Shown here piece after piece: positions 34,587 through 45,619 of a stretch of 64,000 nt of DNA (its first letter is position 1; each line of letters begins with the position of its first letter). The DNA lies in assembly GCA_030674185.1 (NCBI GenBank), contig JAPXFY010000022.1, forward strand, positions 35,876,540 through 35,940,539, written 5' to 3'. Under the pieces are notes generated by a model. The model did no database searches, was not told where the DNA came from, and saw only the letters and a list, made by a program, of their open reading frames with translations. This stretch comes from Monoplex corrugatus (lineage: Eukaryota > Mollusca > Gastropoda > Littorinimorpha > Ranellidae). The position numbers and the translations under genes are program-made.

Positions 34587-34993
34587 GGTTTTCCTGGGGA
34601 AAAACTACGATGGTGGTTTCCCCTTGCCTTCCATCGGTTTTTTTTTTAGGGTTAACTCCCTTAGCCTTACTCTCTCCCGATATGTCCACAAAGCAGTGGA
34701 ACTATTTACCCATAGCTTGGGGATCTGGTTCGTGGGCACCAGGGCGTGTCCACACGCCGGTGGGCCTGCATGCCTCACGTCTGGGGGCCAGACCTCCTCC
34801 GATTCCTACGAGATTCAGCCTGAGTCCGTGAGGTGCCCAGTTACCGCCTGTCGCCACGAGGAGGCACAGCGTAGGGCTTGCTGATGGAGAGGCTATGTAC
34901 TGACAGGAAGAGACTTACGCCTTGCTCTTCTTTTCGCACAGCAGTGCTAGCCAGCGGTGCAGGCCGAAGCTGACACACTAGACGCATCACATC
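34587..34993 (-). promoter_or_regulatory. RTE 5' UTR, conserved between two copies
   Basis: About 400 bp matches 30437-30930 of copy 2 in order and nearly throughout. Short self-complementary segments are visible on the minus strand: GGTCTGGCCCCCAGAC and GGCGTGTGGACACGCC. This leader should hold the internal promoter that an RTE needs for transcription, but no core element can be assigned by eye. Plus-strand open frames across it are shadows. Confidence 0.6.
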
Positions 34994-35004
34994 TGCCAAT
35001 ATGA

Positions 35005-35270
35005 CATCATCATCATCATCATTATTATCATCATCATCATCTTCTTCTTCTTCTTCTTCTTCTTCTTCTTCTTCTTCTCCTCCTCCTCCTCCTCCTCCTG
35101 CTTCTTCTTCTTCTTCTTCTTCTTCTTCTTCTTCTTCTTCTTCTTCTTCTTCTTCTTCTTCTTCTTCTTCTTCTTCTTCTTCTTCTTCTTCTTCTTCTTC
35201 TTCTTCTTTCTTCTTCTTCTTCTTCTTCTTCTTCTTCTTCTTCTTCTTCTTCATTATCATCATCATTTAG
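35005..35270 (+). repeat. (ATC)n-(TTC)n-(CTC)n microsatellite, 265 bp
   Basis: (ATC)n at 35005-35040, (TTC)n to 35076, (CTC)n to about 35098, then about 165 bp of (TTC)n, closing with (ATC)n. One strand is pure purine over more than 200 bp. Confidence 0.97.
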
Positions 35271-36120
35271 AACTTTTCAGAATAAAGAGCAGTGCGGTTT
35301 CCGTAAGTACCTCTTCACAGTCGACCATTTAATCCACGTTGAAACCATTAATCGCAATGCCTTCCTAAACAAACAATCTGCTTTCACCATTCTCTTTGAC
35401 CTTGAGAAAGCATATGATACCATATTAAAATCAACAATACTTTTTTTAGGCCCTCGCATGCTCAGTTTTGGGACCACCTTCCTTGTTTTATTAATAATTT
35501 CTTAGCAGAGGGACAATTTGAGGTTCATGTCGGCACTACTCTTTCCGACACTTTTTCGAGCAGGAGATGAGTGTAATCACAGGGGATCATTCTTTCTCGT
35601 ACTCTACTCAGTGTTAAAATCAACAATCAGTACAGAAGGGTTCTGACTCTCCTCTGTTTATTGATGATTTTCCAGTCTATGCAATTGGACCTTTGCAGGC
35701 ATGCAGTGCCGGCTCCAGCTCTGTAGATAGGATACAGCAGTGGGTAGAGGTAAACAGCTTTACTTTCTCTGGCACCAAAACACAGTATATCTACTTTCAT
35801 AACCTCTGACAGTTTTCTGCTGGAAAGTCCATTGTTCAAGCTGTGAAAACGGTTAATTTTCTAGGAGTCATTTTGACCACCAAAAGTTAAATTCCTTACT
35901 GATATGTGACATTTTAAAACCTCATGCCAGAAAGCTCTGAATATTTTTCGAGTAGTAGCTCACGCAGTCTGGGGTCTGATAGAACAAACAAACAAACAAA
36001 CAAACAAACAAAAACTCTGCTCTTTAATAGTTTAAATAGTTTGTCCTATCTGTTTTTGAAAACCGTAAGAAAGATACTAGCGTTAATTTAGGTTATACGG
36101 GAGTCACACATCCTACATCA
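35271..36120 (+). pseudogene. I/Jockey-type reverse transcriptase remnant
   Basis: The first frame reads NKEQCGFRKYLFTVDHLIHV and then FTILFDLEKAYDT, which are the RT 'GFR...T.D.' block and motif A. Further on, short pieces appear in other frames (VNFLGVILTT at about 35850-35880; SALNIFRVVAHAVWGL at about 35930-35980). Frameshifts and stops are frequent, and an (ACAA)n run at 35984-36011 interrupts it. Motif C is not readable. Old and non-functional. Confidence 0.7.
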
Positions 36121-36166
36121 CTCATTTCTTTGAAAAAAAAAGGAGCATCGTGGTGTCCACCATATG

Positions 36167-36317
<151 letters not shown>

Positions 36318-36430
36318 GGTCAGTATGAAATAAGACAAAAAAGATTATCCTGACGGATCATGTGTATGTGTCTGCATTTCGGGGGAATGCGAATTCAGTT
36401 CAATTCAGTAACACGTTATTGTCAGATTAA

Positions 36431-36431
<1 letters not shown>

Positions 36432-36521
<90 letters not shown>

Positions 36522-36540
36522 TGCGCGCGCGCGCGCGAGC
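36432..36540 (+). repeat. (GT)n-(GC)n microsatellite
   Basis: About 88 bp of (GT)n, then gtgcgcgcgcgcgcgcg. Confidence 0.95.
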
Positions 36541-36950
36541 GAAATTCCGGCGTTTCTTGAATGTAACATTCAAGAGTCTGTCCTTAATGAATAATTAACT
36601 TGGTGTTAAAAATTGAAGTTTCCTCTACACTAGTCGGCAAACACTTGACGGAAACATGTGACAATTTCACTCGGAAACTTGGGGAACGGCTTGTGGATAC
36701 TTGGGATATTGCATAAGGAAACATGGGACCTGTATAAAGAACCCTGGGACATTTAAAAAAAAACAGAAGAAAATTTGGATTTAGAAAGGGGAGAGCGAGA
36801 CAGTCTTTACAAAATTTGAAATTTCATGAAAACTTTAAAGAAAACTTGTTTCAAGAACGTCTCAGACATTTTTTTTTTTTTTGTCGTTTGTTTGTTTTGG
36901 TTTTCTTTGCTTTTGCTTTGCTTTGCTTTGCTTTGCTTTGCTTTGGTTGC
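36541..36950. other. Anonymous sequence ending in (GCTTT)n
   Basis: No gene is recognised. About seven GCTTT units at 36906-36950 lie immediately ahead of the R2-like LINE. Confidence 0.5.
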
Positions 36951-36954
36951 TTTT

Positions 36955-39900
36955 AGTTTTAATGCTTGGGAATTCTGTACAAAATCCTCTGAGGAACGTT
37001 TTAAAGAAATACAGAAACTGTTTACTGAAATTGAAAGAATTTTTGCACGGAAACCACAATACCGAGGGCATCACGCTGATGGCTCAGACGAGGAACTTGT
37101 ACAGGCTCTTGATACTGAGTGCCAGAAACTGAGCTTGCTACCTGCAAATGCAGAAGAGGAACGGGAGAAGCTGGATAGAGAAACTGTCCAAAAACTGAAT
37201 GCGCTAACAGGAAGGAGCGCCCTGGAACACAAACTGACCAATTTTGGAGATACTGTCTATGCACCATGTAGGGATGCCTATGGAGTAAAGCAACCAAAAG
37301 TGAAAATTTTTCCTCAGAAATCCAGACGCCTGTGTCAAATGGAGGATATCAGAAGGAAGAAAAGGATCCTAAAGAAACAAATGAAGGCTGCTTCAGAGCT
37401 TCAGAAGCAGGGGCGAGAAAAACTATAAAAAGACCTCAAAGAAAAACATAGTGCCTTCATCAAAGCAGAATCAGCGAGGAGGAGAAGGAGCAAAAAGAAG
37501 ATGACCCAAGATTGCTTCTTCAAAGACCTCTTCCAATTCAGCAGGAACATGTTTGAGCAGACCAGATCCGGTCAAAGAAGCACTGGAACAGCACTTCAGG
37601 AAAACATATTCGGACCCTCAGAGCGAGCCACCACTTGAAACCCAGGGTCTGGTTCGGACTGCAGAGAAAATGTTAAATAACAAGCCACCAACACTGGATG
37701 AAGTCAAGGAGTGGTGGAGATAGCCAGAGCCAAATCATCGCCTGAGCCTAACGAAAAACTTTATCTCTTGTACAAGAAGTGTCCCAATGTCGTCAAGTGG
37801 CCCACAAAGTGATAAAATCAGCATGGATAAACATGAAGATCAACGACCAATGGATGATAGCTGATGGAGTGTGCATTTTAAAAGAACAGAAGTCAAGTGG
37901 TATCAGCCTGTTAAGACCTGTATCAATTCTGAATGCTGTCATGGCAGCAAAGTTGATTAAATGCTTAATGGGAAACGATTAGTCAGTCCAAAAAGGAGGC
38001 TTCGCAGTAGTGTCCAGCTGTGTAGAGCATACCACGATGATTTGAGAAGCAATCCAAAGAGAGGAAGGACCTCGACGTGGTGTGGGTTGATCTGGCAAAT
38101 GCGTATGGATCAGCCCTGCACAAGATGATTCTAGAGACGTATCATGTCCCAAAGAACATCCAAGAAATGCTGCAGAAGTATTTTCATGGCTTCTTAACGT
38201 GGTTCTCCACAAAAAAATACACTACAGATTAGATCGATTTGGGAATAGGCATAACAATGGAGTAAGCAATTTCTCCAATACTGTTCATGTTAGCAATGGA
38301 GGTCATTTTGAAAGTAGCAGTGAAGACTTCAGGCCCAGATCACGTCGAAAACGGATACCAAATGCCCCCTCTAAAAGCCCACATGGATGACACGACAGTG
38401 CTTTCCACAAAAGAAGAAGAAACACGTGGGATCTCGAAGCAGTTCGACAAAGTTGTAATCTCATCTAGGATGAATTTCAAACCGAAAAGGACACAGAACT
38501 TCTCACTGAGGACAGGGTAAAGTAGACGAAACAGTAACGTTTACTGTCGCTAATCAGGCCAACAGTGACAGAACCAGTGAAAAGCCAGGGGAGGTGGTAT
38601 GACGACTCCCTGAAAGGTACACAAAGGGATAAGGAAACCCAGCAAATGGCAAAAAAAAAAAGTTTGCAGGTAACAGGTTGATGTGGCTTCTTGGCAGATA
38701 CAAAGTATGGTGTCTGCAGTTCATGCTGATTCGAAAGCTCCTCTGGCATCTGTTGATATACGATATCTGCACGAGTACAGTGCAATCAACGGAGACTAAA
38801 ATCAACAAATACACAAGGAAATTGCTTGGTGTCCCACCGAGTCTCACTGACGTTGCGATCTATTGTCGCCAGACAAAATGAAAGCTACCCCTAAAATTCA
38901 TTGTTGAGGAACACAAAGCAGGAAATGTCAGGTAAATCCTGTTTGAAGACTCGGGAGATACGGTTGTGAGATCAATCCAGCCCAAGCTGAGGACTGGTAG
39001 AAAAGTAAAAGCCCAGAAGGCAATGGACTCATTGAAGGAAAGCCTCATGATCAGAGAAATAATAGGGCACACGCAGACCAACAGGCATGGACTGGGTTCA
39101 ACAGAAATGGAATAGTGGTCAAAGGCCAACGGGAAGCAAAAAATAAAAAAGACGTGATAATGCAAAAGAAGATGACTCCATAAGACTCCAGAATGCAGTT
39201 CATCAAGGCCAACATGGGCGACTTGGGAAAATGCACTCCAAAAAGTCTAAACGGGAATGACCCTCTCAAAATATGTTTCATCCTCAGATCTGTACGACCT
39301 CCTGCCCTCGATTGCCAATCTGGTGAAATGGGAGAAATCAGATAACCCTGCTCGCCCACTCTGCCAGAGGAAGCAGTGGAACATGCCCTTAGCTCATGCA
39401 AGGCAGCACTGACCCAAGAAGTTACACATGGAGGCACAATCAAGTGCTTTATTAGATCGCACAAGCGATGAGCACTATCAGGGGAAGAAACTTGCCACCA
39501 GAAGCTCCAACAACGTTCTACACGGCAGGAGGCAGCAAAATGCGGCATGAAAAGCATGCGACACACAGAACATGGAAACGGGTCTGCTGGATGAACCGGA
39601 CGACTGGGAGTGCGCAGCAAATCTTCCACCATGGAAACAAAAGCACCCAGAAAGAATGGAATGAGACCAGATGCATATCGCCAAAGCCATTCATCAAAAC
39701 AGATGATTCAGATCGAGCTCACTTTACCGTATGAATGCACAATGGAGAAAGCCCAAGACTGAAAAGTGTGCCAGTCTAGCCAGCAACTTGAGGACATCTG
39801 GCCTTCAAGAGGAAGTCCTCGCCATAGAGGTTGGTGCAAGGGAGTTGATAGCTACATCAGCCTGTGAACTCTTGAAACAGCTCTCAGTTTCTGGGAGAGA

Positions 39901-40010
39901 GAGGATCAGAGCCCTAAAGGCAATAGCAAAAGCGGCGGGAAAGAGTTTTAGCTGGATCTGGACTAGGAGGAACAAAATGAACTTTATAAGGCTTAAAGTT
40001 CCCCTATATG
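36955..40010 (+). pseudogene. R2-like (restriction-like endonuclease) LINE, decayed long copy
   Basis: Translated in several frames, it gives one long polyprotein in order. First is a charged N-terminal region (36955-37430: EERFKEIQKLFTEIERIF, GHHADGSDEELVQALDTE, RRKKRILKKQMKAASEL). A linker follows (KSSPEPNEKLYLLYKKCPN, WIADGVCILKEQ-like at 37750-37900). Next come RT motif A (VVWVDLANAYGSALHKMIL, about 38080), motif C (HMDDTTVL, about 38390) and the thumb (RKLLGVPPSLTDVAIYCRQT, about 38815-38880). The C-terminus is ASLASNLRTSGLQEEVLAIE and KAAGKSFSWIWTRRN (39775-39975), typical of R2/NeSL/HERO proteins. Many stops and frame changes make it inactive. Confidence 0.7.
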
Positions 40011-40011
40011 T

Positions 40012-40270
40012 TGCTGGTGACCGATAGCTAAGTAGTTAAGACATCCGTTGCTTAAGGGTGACTTTGCCTTGAGACGCCTAAACACCTTGGACGCTCGGAT
40101 TCGATTCCAGGTGGAGGACAAATGGCGACAGCAGAAGGGCATCCAGGAGTCATGACCTGGATGCGGCCCGGCCTCTATGGATTAAGGTCCGAAACACTTG
40201 CTTGACGTGATTTTCTCGTCTGAGGACTTTCTGTTGCCCAGCTGTCCCCAGTGTTTTTTGCTATCGTGTA
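40012..40270 (+). mobile_element. tRNA-like 3' region of the R2-like LINE (copy 2)
   Basis: tagctaagtagttaagac (40025-40042) fits the A box and ggattcgattcca (40097-40109) fits the B box of a pol III promoter. The spacing, about 55 bp, fits a class II (Leu/Ser-type) tRNA with a long variable arm. The tail continues to 'tctgaggactttctgttgcc' (about 40219), shared with copy 1 at 17600. It starts directly after the ORF end. Either the element encodes a tRNA-like 3' structure or a SINE shares its tail. Confidence 0.65.
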
Positions 40271-41344
40271 GACACATTCTTCTCAGAACTTGCAGTGTGC
40301 AGAGACTTATAACACCCTAATTACCACCTGGACGATATTGTTATAGAACACGGTCCTGTCATGCTCCTGTCATGCTGTGTCAGTGCGGTATGGGAATTCA
40401 CATTGTGATCATCATCAATCCTCCTTTTCACGAATAATCACAGTATTGTAAAGCTGAGATGTTGTGGAAAATCATGCTCATATGTCACGGTAACTTCAAT
40501 GTCGTTAACACCTGTCATTCTGGCAGCAGGTGAGTACTGTGCTCGTCGTCAGTTGACCATGGGTTCTGTCGTTACAGTGAGGTCAGGTCGGTCTCTTCTA
40601 TCAGTAGGAGACACTCTCTCAATCTGAATGCGCGACTGAGTGATCAGTGTCGTCAGCAGAAGACCAGGTACTCGTGGCCTTGCACACCAGAATTACAGGA
40701 CAGAAAAACAGAATAAGAACACGTATTAAACTGATAAAACGAGGCAGGTGCAAATTTTCGTCCAATGGCTTAAGATAAATGTAGGTAATCATAGCACAAA
40801 GAGAGAACAAGAAGAGTTGTTTCCCTTGGATGGAAATGTACGAACACAGAAAAAGGAATTCCCTCTCTCCCCCTCCAAAAAAAAAAAAAAAAAAAGACCT
40901 TTTACACGACAGAATGAACAGTCTGGTCTAAAACACAATGCGAAACAAACCCCTCAGGGAAGACAATGCAAAACAATTCGAAAAAGAAAAAGAAGAAAAA
41001 TTGCCGATGGCTGGGTATCAGTGCAGAAGACCCTGGCAGAGTGTTGTATCAATATCTATATCTTTCAGTGGGAAGGTCCATGCTTCCAAAGGAGATGATG
41101 CATTTCGTTCTGTGTTGAACTCGTCAGACCTGCTGTCTGGGATAACAAGAGGTGACGGGTATCCGCGCATGTAGAGTGAGCAATCAAACCTAAAGTAGCA
41201 GAACTATATACGAAGTGTAGAAACATCACCAAAACAACTGAGCACCCAGTGATTGTTAAGATTTTTTTCTTTCCTGAGGCCTGGATAGACCACTTTGCAA
41301 ACATTGGAGATATGCTGTTTAAAAGTGTCAGATCAAATACTGTA
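40271..41344. other. Anonymous sequence with dispersed repeat A
   Basis: Positions 40718-40775 contain an inverted, diverged copy of repeat A (cgaggcaggtgcaaattttc). A poly-A run of about 19 is at 40877-40895. No gene is recognised. Confidence 0.5.
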
Positions 41345-43280
41345 TTGGAGAAGGACAGAGACAACAAGCTGGTGTGAGCAGTGTTGTTGGAGAGAGACAG
41401 AGACAACATGCCGGTGTGAGCAGTGTTGTTGGAGAGAGACAGAGACAACATGCCGGTGTGAGCAGTGTTGTTGGAGAGAGACAGAGACAACATGCCGGTG
41501 TGAGCAGTGTTGTTGGAGAGAGACAGAGACAACAAGCTGGTGTGAGCAGTGTTGTTGGAGAGGGACAGAGACAACATGCCGGTGTGAGCAGTCTTGTTGG
41601 AGAGAGACAGAGACAACATGCCGGTGTGTGAGCAGTGTTGTTGGAGAGAGACAGAGACAACATGCCGGTGTGAGCAGTGTTGTTGGAGAGAGACAGAGAC
41701 AACATGCCGGTGTGAGCAGTGTTGTTGGAGAGAGACAGAGACAACATGCCGGTGTGAGCAGTCTTGTTGGAGAGGGACAGAGACAACATGCCGGTGTGAG
41801 CAGTGTTGTTGGAGAGGGACAGAGACAACATGCCGGTGTGAGCAGTCTTGTTGGAGAGGGACAGAGACAACATGCCGGTGTGAGCAGTCTTGTTGGAGAG
41901 AGACAGAGACAACATGCCGGTGTGAGCAGTCTTGTTGGAGAGGGACAGAGACAACATGCCGGTGTGAGCAGTCTTGTTGGAGAGGGACAGAGACAACATG
42001 CCGGTGTGAGCAGTGTTGTTGGAGAGAGACAGAGACAACATGCCGGTGTGAGCAGTGTTGTTGGAGAGAGACAGAGACAACATGCCGGTGTGAGCAGTGT
42101 TGTTGGAGAAAGACAGAGACAACATGCCGGTGTGAGCAGTGTTGTTGGAGAGAGACAGAGACAACATGCCGGTGTGAGCAGTGTTGTTGGAGAGAGACAG
42201 AGACAACATGCCGGTGTGAGCAGTGTTGTTGGAGAGAGACAGAGACAACATGCCGGTGTGAGCAGTGTTGTTGGAGAGAGACAGAGACAACATGCAGGTG
42301 TGAGCAGTCTTGTTGGAGAGAGACAGAGACAACATGCCGGTGTGAGCAGTGTTGTTGGAGAGGGACAGAGACAACATGCCGGTGTGAGCAGTCTTGTTGG
42401 AGAGAGACAGAGACAACATGCCGGTGTGAGCAGTCTTGTTGGAGAGGGACAGAGACAACATGCCGGTGTGAGCAGTCTTGTTGGAGAGAGACAGAGACAA
42501 CATGCCGATGTGAGCAGTGTTGTTGGAGAGAGACAGAGACAACATGCCGTGTGTGAGCAGTGTTGTTGGAGAGAGACAGAGACAACATGCCGGTGTGAGC
42601 AGTGTTGTTGGAGAGAGACAGAGACAACATGCCGGTGTGTAGCAGTGTTGTTGGAGAAAGACAGAGACAACATGCCGGTGTGAGCAGTGTTGTTGGAGAG
42701 AGACAGAGACAACATGCCGGTGTGAGCAGTGTTGTTGGAGAGAGACAGAGACAACATGCCGGTGTGAGCAGTGTTGTTGGAGAGAGACAGAGACAACATG
42801 CCGGTGTGAGCAGTGTTGTTGGAGAGAGACAGAGACAACATGCCGGTGTGAGCAGTGTTGTTGGAGAGAGACAGAGACAACATGCCGGTGTGAGCAGTGT
42901 TGTTGGAGAGAGACAGAGACAACATGCCGGTGTGAGCAGTGTTGTTGGAGAGAGACAGAGACAACATGCCGGTGTGAGCAGTGTTGTTGGAGAGGGGACA
43001 GAGACAACATGCCGGTGTGAGGCAGTGTTGTTGGAGAGAGACAGAGACAACATGCCGGTGTGAGCAGTGTTGTTGGAGAGAGACAGAGACAACATGCCGG
43101 TGTGAGCAGTGTTGTTGGAGAGAGACAGAGACAACATGCCGGTGTGAGCAGTGTTGTTGGAGAGAGACAGAGACAACATGCCGGTGTGAGCAGTGTTGTT
43201 GGAGAAAGACAGAGACAACATGCCGGTGTGAGCAGTGTTGTTGGAGAGGGACAGAGACAACATGCTGGTGTAAACGGTGT
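41345..43280 (+). repeat. 42-bp minisatellite, about 46 copies
   Basis: The unit is tgtgagcagtgttgttggag plus agagacagagacaacatgcc plus gg, exactly 42 bp. The main variants are gtc for gtg at unit position 10-12 and aggg for agag in the middle. The gtc form is confined to about 41588-42480. Small length changes at about 41627, 42549, 42637, 42994 and 43020 shift the frame. Five long open frames on both strands (up to 748 codons) are products of the repeat and not genes. Confidence 0.97.
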
Positions 43281-43944
43281 GTTGAGAGCCGCAGTGAAGT
43301 ATAACGCTCATGAATCAGTGCGATAGATTGGATTAAAAAAACAAAAAACAAAAAAAACACAAACTTACACGGGATAAGATCAGGGAAGATTGTGGTCGGG
43401 GATGCTGAAGAGGCCTACTTTAGCAGCCATCAAAAAAGAACGTGTATTCAATACACTGGGGGTGGGGACATGGGAGCTCTTGACAAAAACTTTTGGAATG
43501 TCACGGGAACGAGTGGTGGACATTCTGTCTGACGGTGTTTTGGGAAGTGGGATCCACTTCGCTATTTGCTCAACCCAGAAACGTTTATGTTTTGAGATGC
43601 AGCCAACTTAACATCTGATATGAATGCCTGCACACACAGCACGAAACTATGCAAACAAACTTTATACTTAACACGCACACGCACACGCGTGCACGTGCAC
43701 ACAACAGTCAACCAACATAAAAAGAAAAGAACTCCGAAACAAACGATTCAAACCGGGACAGGACGAGGAGAGGAAAAGAAGACGAAGAAAGTGTAGGAAC
43801 AAAGAAGAAAAGAAAGGAAAATTGCAAACGGGGAAAAGAAAGAGAAAAACAAAGGAAAAAGAGAAAGAACAAAAACGAAAAGAAAGGAACCAAGAGGGAA
43901 AGAAAAATCAACGAACAGGAAAAGAACGGGGAAGGAACAAACAG
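43281..43944. other. Anonymous sequence
   Basis: No gene is recognised. A purine-rich lead-in (43745-43940) approaches the next minisatellite. Confidence 0.4.
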
Positions 43945-44690
43945 GAAAGAAAGAGAAGGAACAAACAGGAAAGAAAGTGAAGGAACAAACAGGAAAGAAA
44001 GAGAAGGAACAAACAGGAAAGAAAGAGAAGGAACAAACAGGAAAGAAAGAGAAGGAACAAACAGGAAAGAAAGAGAAGGAACAAACAGGAAAGAAAGTGA
44101 AGGAACAAACAGGAAAGAAAGAGAAGGAACAAACAGGAAAGAAAGAGAAGGAACAAACAGGAAAGAAAGAGAAGGAACAAACAGGAAAGAAAGTGAAGGA
44201 ACAAACAGGAAAGAAAGTGAAGGAACAAACAGGAAAGAAAGTGAAGGAACAAACAGGAAAGAAAGAGAAGGAACAAACAGGAAAGAAAGAGAAGGAACAA
44301 ACAGGAAAGAAAGAGAAGGAACAAACAGGAAAGAAAGAGAAGGAACAAACAGGAAAGAAAGAGAAGGAACAAACAGGAAAGAAAGAGAAGGAACAAACAG
44401 GAAAGAAAGTGAAGGAACAAACAGGAAAGAAAGAGAAGGAACAAACAGGAAAGAAAGTGAAGGAACAAACAGGAAAGAAAGAGAAGGAACAAACAGGAAA
44501 GAAAGTGAAGGAACAAACAGGAAAGAAAGAGAAGGAACAAACAGGAAAGAAAGTGAAGGAACAAACAGGAAAGAAAGTGAAGGAACAAACAGGAAAGAAA
44601 GAGAAGGAACAAACAGGAAAGAAAGAGAAGGAACAAACAGGAAAGAAAGAGAAGGAACAAACAGGAAAGAAAGAGAAGGAAAAAGAGGAA
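43945..44690 (+). repeat. 24-bp minisatellite, about 31 copies
   Basis: The unit gagaaggaacaaacaggaaa plus gaaa is 24 bp (eight codons, KEQTGKKE). It is almost invariant except for gag versus gtg. From the Met at 43977 the E/V order is E4 V E3 V3 E6 V E V E V E V2 E4. The 268-codon plus frame and the Phe/Ser/Leu-rich minus frames are repeat products. Confidence 0.97.
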
Positions 44691-45255
44691 AAGAAAGAGG
44701 AGAGAGGAGGGAAAAGGACATGGAAAAAAAAAAAACAAACAAACGCAAAATTTGACTCAAAGCATGATATTGTTTGGCGTTGATGAAAAAATGTACACAC
44801 ATTCCTTAGCTGATATCATTTTTCTTCTTTGGAAATGTCTATTTATTATGCATCGCTGAAAAGCCCAGTAACCAAAGATAATCTCTTGTAAAAAAAATCG
44901 CCACAGAAAAACACATGGTAAATGCAGTGCAAAACTGACGTGGAACTTGCTTGCTTTGAAAAGAAAATGACTGTCATATGTAAAATCAGTCACAACTGAA
45001 ACTTGGTTGGCCTAATATTTTTTCTACTTCTGACACACATGTTTGTCAATGCAATGTACATACCAAAACATACGGGAAGTCTAATGTGTTTCCAATTTTG
45101 GGTTTTTTGTTTCGGTGTTATTTTTTCTGTTGTTTTGATAGGACATTTTAGATTATTTGGAATATTTTCTTACTTTGTAATTGTAATGACAATTTGCTGC
45201 TATTGTTGTGTACTTTGTTGCTTGTTAGACGTTTAATCATAGATGAATAGTTTAT
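44691..45255. other. Anonymous AT-rich sequence
   Basis: No gene or repeat is recognised. Confidence 0.4.
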
Positions 45256-45440
45256 AATAATAATAATAATTACAATATTTATATAGCGCAAAATCTTGAT
45301 AAAATCAAATCTAAGCGCTGAAACACACACACACACACGCACGCACGCACACACACGCACGCACGCACGCACACACACGCACCCACGCACACACACACAC
45401 ACACATATACGGCTATAAATGGGGAGAAAGAATAATATAG
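45256..45440 (-). mobile_element. CR1/L2-like LINE 3' end only, with internal (CA)n
   Basis: On the plus strand: ataataattacaatatttat, atagcgcaaaatcttgataa, aatcaaatctaagcgctg, then (CA)n with cgca interruptions, then 'ggctataaatggggagaaag'. The same three blocks in the same order end the copies at 55802 and 61930. The insertion is 5' truncated a few bases beyond the last block. Confidence 0.8.
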
Positions 45441-45619
45441 TTGAAAGAAGAAAAAGAAGGATTTGAAAGAAGACGAAGTGCTGTTTCATTTATTTCTGGT
45501 TGATTTGTGACAATTAGAGCAATAGCGTAAATAAAGCTGCAGATATGTCGTTGTCTGATTTTTTTTTCTTTCAGTCAGTCACGATAATGAGTGTAAGTCC
45601 TAGCCGGCTGACCTTGACT

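Larger units (their letters stand above)
31688..34993 (-). mobile_element. Nearly full-length RTE-clade LINE (copy 1), 3.3 kb
   Basis: Minus-strand order is 5' terminus gatgtgatgcgtctagtgtg, about 400 bp of 5' UTR, an apurinic-like endonuclease, a linker, RT, a C-terminal domain and a (TGA)n tail at 31688-31708. The length of 3.3 kb and the EN-RT layout without a separate ORF1 fit the RTE clade (BovB-like). Three lesions are visible: a frameshift near 33465-33480, a small deletion with frameshift near 33250-33262, and a TAA at 32103-32105. It is flanked on its 5' side by an ATC/TTC tract and on its 3' side by its own tail. It is the reference for the other copies in this window. Confidence 0.92.

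Noticed and set aside
34585..34884. 99-codon plus-strand frame as a gene
   Set aside because: It is the antisense of the RTE 5' leader and recurs, decayed, at 30502-30732.
40012..40120. Functional tRNA gene
   Set aside because: The boxes fit, but acceptor pairing and a clear anticodon arm cannot be made, and the block is repeated behind a second LINE copy.
41065..43360. Open frames of 748, 675, 560, 462 and 320 codons on both strands as large proteins
   Set aside because: All are translations of the same 42-bp tandem repeat, whose period is divisible by three and so keeps several frames open at once. No unique domain is attached.
43708..44802. 364-, 350-, 276- and 268-codon frames as Lys-rich or Phe/Ser-rich proteins
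   Set aside because: Products of the 24-bp minisatellite in different frames; composition is entirely set by the unit.
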